The notes below the pieces were generated by a model. It had not been told where the DNA came from. It made no database searches and was given only the letters and a program-made list of their open reading frames with translations. 64,000 bases of DNA. It comes from a cyanobacterium PCC 7702 (lineage in GTDB: Bacteria; Cyanobacteriota; Cyanobacteriia; Cyanobacteriales; Nostocaceae). Location of the stretch: contig KB235926.1 of NCBI GenBank assembly GCA_000332255.1, positions 2,594,333-2,658,332 on the forward strand. The letters run 5' to 3'. Of this stretch, positions 57,215 through 64,000 are shown one piece after another; within the stretch, counting starts at the first letter, position 1; each line of letters begins with the position of its first letter. The position numbers and the translations under genes were made by a program.

Positions 57215-58237
57215 ATGGCAATTCATCTACAGCAGGCCTTGGAAGTTGGCAAATATTTGGTTGCTCAGCGTTTGAAAGGACGCAAGCGCTTTCCTTTGGT
57301 CTTGATGTTGGAACCTTTGTTTCGTTGTAATCTTGCCTGTTCTGGTTGCGGTAAAATTCAGCATCCAGCAGACATACTGAAAAAACATCTCACTCCCGAA
57401 CAATGCTTTGCAGCAGTGGAAGAGTGTGGAGCTCCCATAGTTTCTATTCCTGGAGGGGAACCTCTGTTGCATCCCCAAATTGATGAAATTGTCCGGGGAT
57501 TGATTGCTCGCAAGAAGTTTGTCTATCTGTGCACCAATGGCTTGTTGTTGGAAAAAAGTCTCGATAAATTTCAACCATCTTCTTACTTAACGTTTAGCGT
57601 TCATCTTGATGGAATGCGGGATTGGCACGACAAATGCGTGGCTCGCAAAGGAGTTTTTGATATTGCCGTGCAAGCTATACGCGCTGCTAAAGCTAAGGGA
57701 TTTCGCGTTACTACTAACACTACTATTTTTGAAGGTGTCGATCCCAAACAAATGCAGGAGTTTTTTGACTTTTTGAGTACGCTTGGTGTTGATGGCATGA
57801 TGATCTCCCCTGGCTATAGCTACGAACTAGCACCAGATCAAGAGCATTTTTTAAAGCGGGAACAAACGCGTGCCTTGTTTAGGGAAATTTTAGCTCCCTA
57901 CAAAGCTGGTAGCAAAAATTGGAACTTCAATCACAATCCCCTCTTTTTAGACTTTCTTACTGGTGAAAAAGATTACGAATGTACACCTTGGGGTAGTCCT
58001 AGCTATAGCGTCCTTGGTTGGCAAAAACCTTGTTATCTTCTCAATGAAGGACATTATGCCACTTTCCAAGAACTAATGGAAAAAACTGACTGGAGTAAAT
58101 ACGGACGAGCTAGCGGTAATCCCAAGTGTGTAGATTGCATGGTTCACTGCGGTTACGAACCGACTGCAGCTATGGATGCAATGCAACCAGCTAACGTTGG
58201 GCGATCGGTGATGACTTTGTTGGGTATAGGCAATTAG
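57215..58237 (+). CDS. hpnH: HpnH, adenosylhopane synthase (radical SAM)
   Basis: 340 residues. The radical-SAM cluster motif is CNLACSGC near residue 33, followed by [11 protein letters not shown] and a SPASM-like C-terminal region rich in Cys ([14 protein letters not shown]). HpnH joins the 5'-deoxyadenosyl radical to diploptene in hopanoid synthesis, giving adenosylhopane, the precursor of bacteriohopanetetrol. No other hopanoid gene is nearby. It opens divergently from the MerR-type gene. Confidence 0.93.
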   Translation: MAIHLQQALEVGKYLVAQRLKGRKRFPLVLMLEPLFRCNLACSGCGKIQHPADILKKHLTPEQCFAAVEECGAPIVSIPGGEPLLHPQIDEIVRGLIARKKFVYLCTNGLLLEKSLDKFQPSSYLTFSVHLDGMRDWHDKCVARKGVFDIAVQAIRAAKAKGFRVTTNTTIFEGVDPKQMQEFFDFLSTLGVDGMMISPGYSYELAPDQEHFLKREQTRALFREILAPYKAGSKNWNFNHNPLFLDFLTGEKDYECTPWGSPSYSVLGWQKPCYLLNEGHYATFQELMEKTDWSKYGRASGNPKCVDCMVHCGYEPTAAMDAMQPANVGRSVMTLLGIGN

Positions 58238-58690
58238 TTCGTAGCGAGTTTGAGGAGCTATGAGTTGCCCTAGCTTTCTAACTGAAAGTTGCTAGGGATA
58301 AATGGCCCTCAAGCTTATCAAGCAGATGGCGAGTTTAAAGAGGTAGTGTGGTAAAGGACTATTACTTGTGCAGGAATTTTCGATTGAATAACATCAACCT
58401 TATAACAGCGGGTGCGATCTCTACGAGAAGCCGCGCTGAGCGCGTCTACGCACTTATCTAACTAAAGGGTGCATCAGATAACCGTTCTTATGCTTTTAAC
58501 TTGCTTTTGGCGCCAGCAGCGTAGCAGTTAGAATATTTCTCTAGGTGATATGTAGTGATAAATGAAGCCATAAATCGCTACAGCTAGCTGCAAAAAAGGT
58601 TACACTGAAGTCTGAGCTGGGAAGCTATTGCTCTTTTGGCTTATTCTATAATTAATAAACCGTTCGATTGCTCTTAATTTTGTACAGCTT
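58238..58690. other. Intergenic region after hpnH with hairpin and dispersed repeat
   Basis: About 450 bp. CCCTAGC/GCTAGGG (58268-58274 with 58291-58297, extended by TTTC/GAAA) forms a stable hairpin 30 bp after hpnH, a likely terminator or processing site without a T-run. A GC-rich dispersed repeat follows at 58414-58452. The right end must hold the avtA promoter. Confidence 0.5.
58414..58452. repeat. Dispersed GC-rich repeat
   Basis: A block starting GCGATCTCTACGAGAAGCC with an internal GCGCTGAGCGC palindrome and ending GCGTCTACGC. Similar CTACGAGAAGCC/GTCTACGC units are scattered in Nostocales spacers (remembered). Related in style to the block at 8160-8193. Confidence 0.5.
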
Positions 58691-59977
58691 ATGAACCCTG
58701 CCCTGACTAGAATTGGCGCTCAGATGTCTAACTTAACGGGCGTCAGAGCAATAATGAAAGATATTATTGAAACATTGCGAGCAGGTGCAGGAAAGGAATT
58801 TATTAATTTGAGTGCTGGTAACCCTCTTATTCTACCAGAAGTAGAACAGTTGTGGCGAGATTGTACAGCACAGTTGCTAGCTAGTTCAGAATACGGTGAA
58901 GTGGTTTGTCGCTATGGTTCCAGTCAAGGTTACGCGCCATTAATTGAAGCGATCGCTGATGATTTTAACAAACGCTATGGTTTAAAGTTGAGCGATCGCA
59001 ATATCTTGATTACTCCTGGTAGTCAAAGTCTCTACTTTTACGCAGCTAATGCTTTTGGTGGTTATACACAAAGCGGTCAGCTCAAAGAAATTGTTTTGCC
59101 TCTGAGCCCGGATTATACTGGTTATGGTGGTGTTTGTTTATTTCCGGAAGCTTTAATTGCTTATAAACCCAAGCTAGATATTGACTTTACTGCTCATAGA
59201 TTTAAATATCGTCCTGATTTTAACCAGCTATCTATCACCGAAAATACGGGTTGCATAATCTTTTCTCGTCCGAGTAATCCTACGGGTAACGTTTTCCATG
59301 AAGAGGAAGTGAAAAAAATCGCTGCCTTGGCAGCAAATTACGGTGTACCAGTATTAATAGACTCTGCCTATGCACCTCCTTTTCCTGCATTAAATTTTAC
59401 TGAAATGATGCCTGTGTTCGGGGATAATATTATCCACTGCATGAGTTTGTCGAAGGTGGGGTTACCAGGGGAACGCATTGGTATTGCCATTGGTAATGAA
59501 AAGTTAATTAATACCTTAGAGTGCTTCCAGACAAATTTGTGCATTCATCCTTCCCGGTATGGACAAGCGATCGCTGCTCGGGCGATCAACTCCGGCGCGT
59601 TAGTAGAGATTTCCCAAAAGGTAATCCGTTCCTTCTACCAAAAGAAATTCAAGATTTTAGAAAGCACTTTAGATGCAGCAATGCCTAAAAATCTACCTTG
59701 GTTTTTACATCGGGGTGAAGGAGCGATTTTTGCTTGGTTGTGGTTGCAAGATTTACCCGTTACTGATTGGGAATTTTACCAGAAACTCAAACAGGTAGGT
59801 GTGATTGTCGTTCCTGGTAGTACTTTTTTCCCGGGTTTGCGGGATAAATGGGATCACAAACACCAATGTTTGCGGATTAGCCTTACCGCTAGTGATGAGG
59901 AAATAGTCATTGCTATGCAACGCTTGGCAAAAGTAGCAGAGGAAGTTTATCTGCAGGCTATCACTGTGAGTGTATGA
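58691..59977 (+). CDS. avtA: Valine-pyruvate aminotransferase
   Basis: 428 residues of the fold-type I PLP aminotransferases. [25 protein letters not shown], the PLP lysine [13 protein letters not shown] and the arginine region near the C-terminus (CLRISLTAS) are visible. Transfers an amino group between alanine and 2-oxoisovalerate (valine-pyruvate transaminase). Its stop overlaps a possible rimM start (ATGA). Confidence 0.88.
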   Translation: MNPALTRIGAQMSNLTGVRAIMKDIIETLRAGAGKEFINLSAGNPLILPEVEQLWRDCTAQLLASSEYGEVVCRYGSSQGYAPLIEAIADDFNKRYGLKLSDRNILITPGSQSLYFYAANAFGGYTQSGQLKEIVLPLSPDYTGYGGVCLFPEALIAYKPKLDIDFTAHRFKYRPDFNQLSITENTGCIIFSRPSNPTGNVFHEEEVKKIAALAANYGVPVLIDSAYAPPFPALNFTEMMPVFGDNIIHCMSLSKVGLPGERIGIAIGNEKLINTLECFQTNLCIHPSRYGQAIAARAINSGALVEISQKVIRSFYQKKFKILESTLDAAMPKNLPWFLHRGEGAIFAWLWLQDLPVTDWEFYQKLKQVGVIVVPGSTFFPGLRDKWDHKHQCLRISLTASDEEIVIAMQRLAKVAEEVYLQAITVSV

Positions 59978-60027
59978 GTTCCAGGTCAGACGAATGGGAT
60001 GGGATGGTTGCAAGACGTAATAACAAG

Positions 60028-60666
60028 ATGAATCAAAAAACAAGCAACAGGCAAAAAAAGCCAGAAAGGGAAACTAAAAAAAGGGAAAATCCCCTATCTT
60101 TTTCCTCTCCTCCCGATTTAGATGGTTGGTTAGTTATTGGTACAATTGTAGCACCTCAAGGATTGCATGGAGAAGTGCGAGTTTATTCAGACTCCGATTT
60201 CCCCGAACGCTTTCAAACACCAGGAAAACGCTGGCTATTGCGCGCTGGAGAAAGCGAGCCTCAAGCAGTAGAATTACTGCAAGGACGTTATTTGGAAGGT
60301 AAGAATTTATACATTATTCGCCTGGCAGGAGTGGAAAATCGCAATCAAGCAGAGGAATTGCGCGGTTGTAAGTTATTAGTTCCAGAAAGCGATCGCCCAC
60401 AATTAGCAGAAGATGAATATCACATTCTGGATTTAATTGGTTTGTCGGTCATTACCCAAGAAACGCAACAAGAGCTTGGTGAGGTAGTAGACGTTGTCTT
60501 TGCTGGTAATAATGAATTACTGGAGGTAAAATTGCACTGTCAACCACAGCAAGCTCAAAAAACAGTTTTGATTCCTTTTGTCAAAGCGATCGTGCCAGTA
60601 GTAGACTTAGAAACCGGTCGCGTAGAAATTACTCCTCCTGAAGGACTGCTAGAAATCAATAACTAA
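60028..60666 (+). CDS. rimM: Ribosome maturation factor RimM
   Basis: 212 residues from ATG 60028. A longer reading from 59974 overlaps the avtA stop by four bases and adds 18 residues. A Lys-rich N-terminal extension of about 27 residues precedes the RimM N-domain ([29 protein letters not shown]) and the PRC-barrel domain ([33 protein letters not shown]). It helps mature the 30S subunit head by binding S19. Conserved length otherwise. Confidence 0.92.
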   Translation: MNQKTSNRQKKPERETKKRENPLSFSSPPDLDGWLVIGTIVAPQGLHGEVRVYSDSDFPERFQTPGKRWLLRAGESEPQAVELLQGRYLEGKNLYIIRLAGVENRNQAEELRGCKLLVPESDRPQLAEDEYHILDLIGLSVITQETQQELGEVVDVVFAGNNELLEVKLHCQPQQAQKTVLIPFVKAIVPVVDLETGRVEITPPEGLLEINN

Positions 60667-61082
60667 GTTTTTATAAAAGCGGTTAAGACAGTTTCTCTCA
60701 GGATGAGACTGTAAAGTGTTTGTCACTAAGTATGTATAGTTTTGCTAGGAAAAATTGGTGTAATTGCTACAGAAATTATTGTTAAATCATCCCGGGCAAG
60801 ACTGAATTCCTCTGGTCTTTGCAACTAAAATAACGCAGGTAACACTTCTATCTTAAGACATATTTTCTAGCTTTAAATTATTAGAAATACTTACGGATTT
60901 AATAAAATTTGGCAGGGAAGTATAACTAAAAATATTGTTAAAAATTATCAACAATAAATACTGAATTTGCTAACCTCTCAGAAGAGTTATTGTTAATTTT
61001 GGGCAAATAACCCCTTGCCTTTGCCAGGCATTTTGCTTGACTTGTGGTGAAGACAAGAAAATTACTATCATGGAGTTTGGAT
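60667..61082. other. Intergenic region upstream of xfp
   Basis: About 415 bp of AT-rich DNA that must hold the xfp promoter. I looked for a palindromic regulator site and saw none with confidence. Confidence 0.45.
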
Positions 61083-63464
61083 ATGACTTTGGCAAGCCCT
61101 CCCCAAACAAAGCCTCTATCGGATGAAGAATTGCGAAAAATAAATGCCTACTGGCGTGCAGCTAACTATTTAACTGTCGGGCAAATATATCTACTTGACA
61201 ATCCTCTTTTAAAAGAACCGCTAAAAATAGAACATATCAAACCCAGACTTTTGGGTCACTGGGGAACAACGCCAGGTCTGAATTTTATCTACGTCCATCT
61301 GAATCGGGTTGTGAAGAAATATGACCTGAACACTATTTTGATAGTTGGTCCTGGTCACGGCGGTCCTGGCATTGTTGCTAACACATACCTAGAGGGAACT
61401 TACAGCGAGTACTATTCAGATATTTCCCAGGATGAAGAAGGAATGAAGCGACTGTTCAAGCAGTTTTCTTTTCCTGGTGGTATTGGTAGTCATTGCACTC
61501 CTGAGGTTCCCGGTTCTATTCACGAAGGTGGTGAGCTTGGTTATTCCTTATCTCATGCGTATGGTGCAGCCTTTGACAATCCAGATTTAATTGTTACTTG
61601 TGTAGTTGGCGATGGGGAAGCTGAAACCGGTCCTTTGGCTACTAGCTGGCATTCTAACAAGTTTCTCAATCCAGTGCGTGACGGTGCGGTGATTCCGATT
61701 CTGCATCTCAATGGTTATAAAATCGCAAACCCGACTATTCTAGCACGAGTAAGCCGGGAAGAATTGCAAAGTTTGCTTGTCGGCTACGGTTACAAACCCT
61801 ATTACGTCGAGGGTTCCGAACCAGAAGCCATGCATCAATTAATGGCAGCAACATTGGATACAATCATCGCAGAAATCAGGGATATTCAACAAGAAGCTCG
61901 CAGTCGTGGGTTGAGCAAGCGTCCCCAATGGCCGGCGATCGTTTTGAAAACTCCCAAAGGTTGGACTGGGCCAAAAGAAGTAGATGGACAAAAAACAGAG
62001 GATTATTGGCGATCGCACCAAGTTCCCCTAGGAGAATTAGCTAATAAACCAGAACACCTCAAAATTCTAGAAAAATGGATGAAGAGTTACAAACCAGAAG
62101 AACTCTTCGACGAAAAAGGAAAGCTCAGACCAGAATTAGCAGAACTTCCTCCCCAAGGACAGCGGCGCATCAGTGCTAACCCTCACGCTAACGGCGGTCT
62201 TTTGTTGCGAGACCTAAAGCTGCCCAATTTTCGAGATTATAAGGTGGATGTTTCCGAACCGGGTAAAACTGTTGCCGAAGCAACAAAAGTGATGGGAAAG
62301 TTTCTGCGAGATGTAGTGAAACTCAATCAGGAAAATCGCAATTTCCGCATCTTTGGTCCAGACGAAACGAAATCAAATCGCTTAGATCCTGTATTTGAAG
62401 CTACAGACAGAACTTGGGTTGCGGAAATTCTTCCGGAAGATGAAAACTTATCTGCTGAAGGTCGAGTAATGGAAATTCTCAGCGAGCATACCTGTCAGGG
62501 TTGGCTAGAAGGTTATCTTCTTACCGGTCGTCACGGGCTATTTTCTTGCTACGAAGCCTTCATCCACATTGTGGACTCGATGTTCAACCAGCATGCAAAG
62601 TGGTTGGAGACCAGCAAGCGCATTCCCTGGCGCCGACCTATTGCTTCCCTAAATTACCTGCTTACTTCCCACGTGTGGCGACAAGACCACAATGGCTTCT
62701 CCCACCAAGATCCCGGTTTCATCGATATTGTGGTCAATAAAAAAGCAGGAGTAATTCGGGTATATCTACCCCCCGATGCAAATACTTTGCTGTCGGTAAC
62801 CGACCATTGTTTGCGCAGTCGCGATTATGTTAACGTGATTATCGCTGGCAAGCAACCTGCTTTGCAGTACCTGGATATGGAAAAGGCGATCCAGCATTGC
62901 ACCAAGGGAGTGGGAATTTGGGAATGGGCCAGCAACGACCAAGGTAGCGAACCTGACGTGGTCATGGCTTGCGCTGGAGATATTCCGACTTTGGAAACTT
63001 TGGCAGCAGTAGACATTATGCGGCAAAATTTTCCCGAACTGAAGGTGCGGGTAGTGAACGTGGTAGATTTGATGGTATTGCAACCGCCAACCGAACATCC
63101 TCACGGTTTAAGCGATAAAGACTTTGATAGTATTTTTACTACTGACAAACCAATTATTTTCGCCTTTCACGGCTATCCCTGGTTGATTCACCGTCTGACT
63201 TACCGCCGTACCAATCACAAGAATTTGCACGTGCGAGGCTACAAAGAAGAGGGAACTACAACTACCCCCTTTGACATGGTAGTTAGGAACGACCTAGACC
63301 GCTTTCATTTAGTTAATGACGTGATAGACCGAGTTCCGAAGTTGGGTTACAGGGCCGCTTACGTCAAGCAGATGCTCTACGATCGCCTGATCGAACACAA
63401 GCACTACATTACCAAATACGGCGAGGATATGCCAGAAATTCGCGATTGGATGTGGCCGTACTAA
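61083..63464 (+). CDS. xfp: Xylulose-5-phosphate / fructose-6-phosphate phosphoketolase
   Basis: 793 residues from ATG 61083; a GTG at 61044 in frame is less likely. ThDP enzyme with [21 protein letters not shown], the ThDP-Mg motif [15 protein letters not shown], and [13 protein letters not shown], all typical of phosphoketolases. It splits xylulose 5-phosphate (and usually fructose 6-phosphate) with phosphate to acetyl phosphate. In cyanobacteria this bypasses pyruvate decarboxylation. It is followed about 190 bp later by gap1. Confidence 0.95.
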   Translation: MTLASPPQTKPLSDEELRKINAYWRAANYLTVGQIYLLDNPLLKEPLKIEHIKPRLLGHWGTTPGLNFIYVHLNRVVKKYDLNTILIVGPGHGGPGIVANTYLEGTYSEYYSDISQDEEGMKRLFKQFSFPGGIGSHCTPEVPGSIHEGGELGYSLSHAYGAAFDNPDLIVTCVVGDGEAETGPLATSWHSNKFLNPVRDGAVIPILHLNGYKIANPTILARVSREELQSLLVGYGYKPYYVEGSEPEAMHQLMAATLDTIIAEIRDIQQEARSRGLSKRPQWPAIVLKTPKGWTGPKEVDGQKTEDYWRSHQVPLGELANKPEHLKILEKWMKSYKPEELFDEKGKLRPELAELPPQGQRRISANPHANGGLLLRDLKLPNFRDYKVDVSEPGKTVAEATKVMGKFLRDVVKLNQENRNFRIFGPDETKSNRLDPVFEATDRTWVAEILPEDENLSAEGRVMEILSEHTCQGWLEGYLLTGRHGLFSCYEAFIHIVDSMFNQHAKWLETSKRIPWRRPIASLNYLLTSHVWRQDHNGFSHQDPGFIDIVVNKKAGVIRVYLPPDANTLLSVTDHCLRSRDYVNVIIAGKQPALQYLDMEKAIQHCTKGVGIWEWASNDQGSEPDVVMACAGDIPTLETLAAVDIMRQNFPELKVRVVNVVDLMVLQPPTEHPHGLSDKDFDSIFTTDKPIIFAFHGYPWLIHRLTYRRTNHKNLHVRGYKEEGTTTTPFDMVVRNDLDRFHLVNDVIDRVPKLGYRAAYVKQMLYDRLIEHKHYITKYGEDMPEIRDWMWPY

Positions 63465-63653
63465 TACACAAGTAAATTGCCAGCAATTATTAAAAGATGC
63501 CAATTAAATTCCTTTTTGCTGACCAAGGCTGTCAGGATCGGACTAAGGCAGACTTTTTGCCGTCACTAAAGCCAATTACTACCCTGCTCGATAGCAGCGT
63601 CAAGGGGAGGAAAATAAGATTTGGTAGAGTTTTAGCAATGAGGAGATGAGAAC

Positions 63654-64000
63654 TTGGCTAAGAAGAAGTTGAAAGTAGGTATTAACGGATTTGGCCGGAT
63701 CGGGCGTTTGGTGCTGCGCGCCGCTATCAACAATCCCAACATCGAATTTGTAGGAATTAATGACCTGGTACCGCCAGACAACCTTGCTTACTTATTAAAA
63801 TATGACTCTACCCATGGCACCTATAAAGGTCAGGTGGAGGCAAAAGAAGACGGTATGGTGGTTGATGGGCAGTTTATACCTTGCGTATCAATCCGTAATC
63901 CGGCAGAGTTACCTTGGGGAAAATTAGGTGCAGATTATGTAGTGGAATCGACAGGATTGTTTACGGATTTTGACGGAGCGGCAAATCACTTAAAAGCAGG
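63654..64000 (+). CDS. gap1: Glyceraldehyde-3-phosphate dehydrogenase, Gap1-type (5' part, cut by window end)
   Basis: The first 115 codons of GAPDH: a TTG start at 63654 with GAGGAG eight bases upstream, then [19 protein letters not shown] (NAD-binding), [22 protein letters not shown] and [18 protein letters not shown]. An ATG at 63646 is out of frame. The catalytic cysteine lies beyond the window. Position behind xfp is as I recall for gap1 of Anabaena, the glycolytic NAD-specific isoform, rather than the Calvin-cycle gap2; the isoform is inferred from context. Confidence 0.85.
   Translation, partial: MAKKKLKVGINGFGRIGRLVLRAAINNPNIEFVGINDLVPPDNLAYLLKYDSTHGTYKGQVEAKEDGMVVDGQFIPCVSIRNPAELPWGKLGADYVVESTGLFTDFDGAANHLKA

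Overview
The window is chromosomal DNA from a cyanobacterium, most likely a filamentous Nostocales-type strain. The evidence is cyanobacteria-specific genes (petM, ycf39, a PedR-like LuxR regulator, an NblR-like regulator, DUF2499/DUF3593 and DUF2949 proteins), many HIP1 octamers (GCGATCGC and close variants) on both strands, moderate-to-low GC, and an xfp-gap1 neighbourhood that I remember from heterocyst formers. No rRNA, confident tRNA, intact transposase or prophage was seen.

Layout. 0.5-8.1 kb: TspO, a VanX-type dipeptidase, the phosphate-sensing operon sphR-sphS-phoU (minus strand), hisA, a DUF3593/DUF2499 membrane pair and csaB. 8.4-20.4 kb: a ThDP 2-keto-acid decarboxylase, an Ap4A phosphorylase-like protein, groES-groEL behind a CIRCE operator, moeB with a rhodanese tail, an exported beta carbonic anhydrase, a CAP-domain protein, an RNase D-like exonuclease, a cysteine-free rhodanese-fold protein, a CRISPR-like remnant and pdxA. 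20.6-28 kb: petM-ycf39, nadK, an NblR-like regulator, DUF192 lipoprotein, DUF2949 protein, a 1.4 kb AT-rich gap, and a secreted DUF1996 protein. 28-47 kb: trpC, lpdA, a CBS-histidine kinase, a ParA/coiled-coil pair that fits the McdA/McdB carboxysome-positioning system, ilvE, an alpha/beta hydrolase, an HD hydrolase, prs, a Ser/Thr kinase, bioD, an M20 amidohydrolase, a glycosyltransferase, a pedR-like gene and a PfkB sugar kinase.

47.3-53.1 kb is a gene graveyard. An amylo-alpha-1,6-glucosidase, an SDR glucose dehydrogenase, a GMC oxidoreductase, a gluconolactonase (SMP-30), a DoxX protein and a histidine kinase are all broken by short tandem duplications, single-base indels, a nonsense codon and two deletion junctions. 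The only intact gene inside is a small glycine-zipper protein. The damaged enzymes suggest loss of a sugar or glycogen oxidation module.

53.7-64 kb returns to intact genes: a probable sulfite/organic anion export group (TauE-DUF1634-cupin-LysR), a MerR regulator with a palindromic operator, hpnH (hopanoid side chain), avtA-rimM, and xfp followed by the 5' part of gap1, cut by the window end.

The strongest points for follow-up are the decaying module and its mutation signature, the 37-bp duplicated element flanking a CRISPR-repeat-like core at 18980-19093, and the candidate McdAB pair. I did not find a convincing wholly new multi-gene system.
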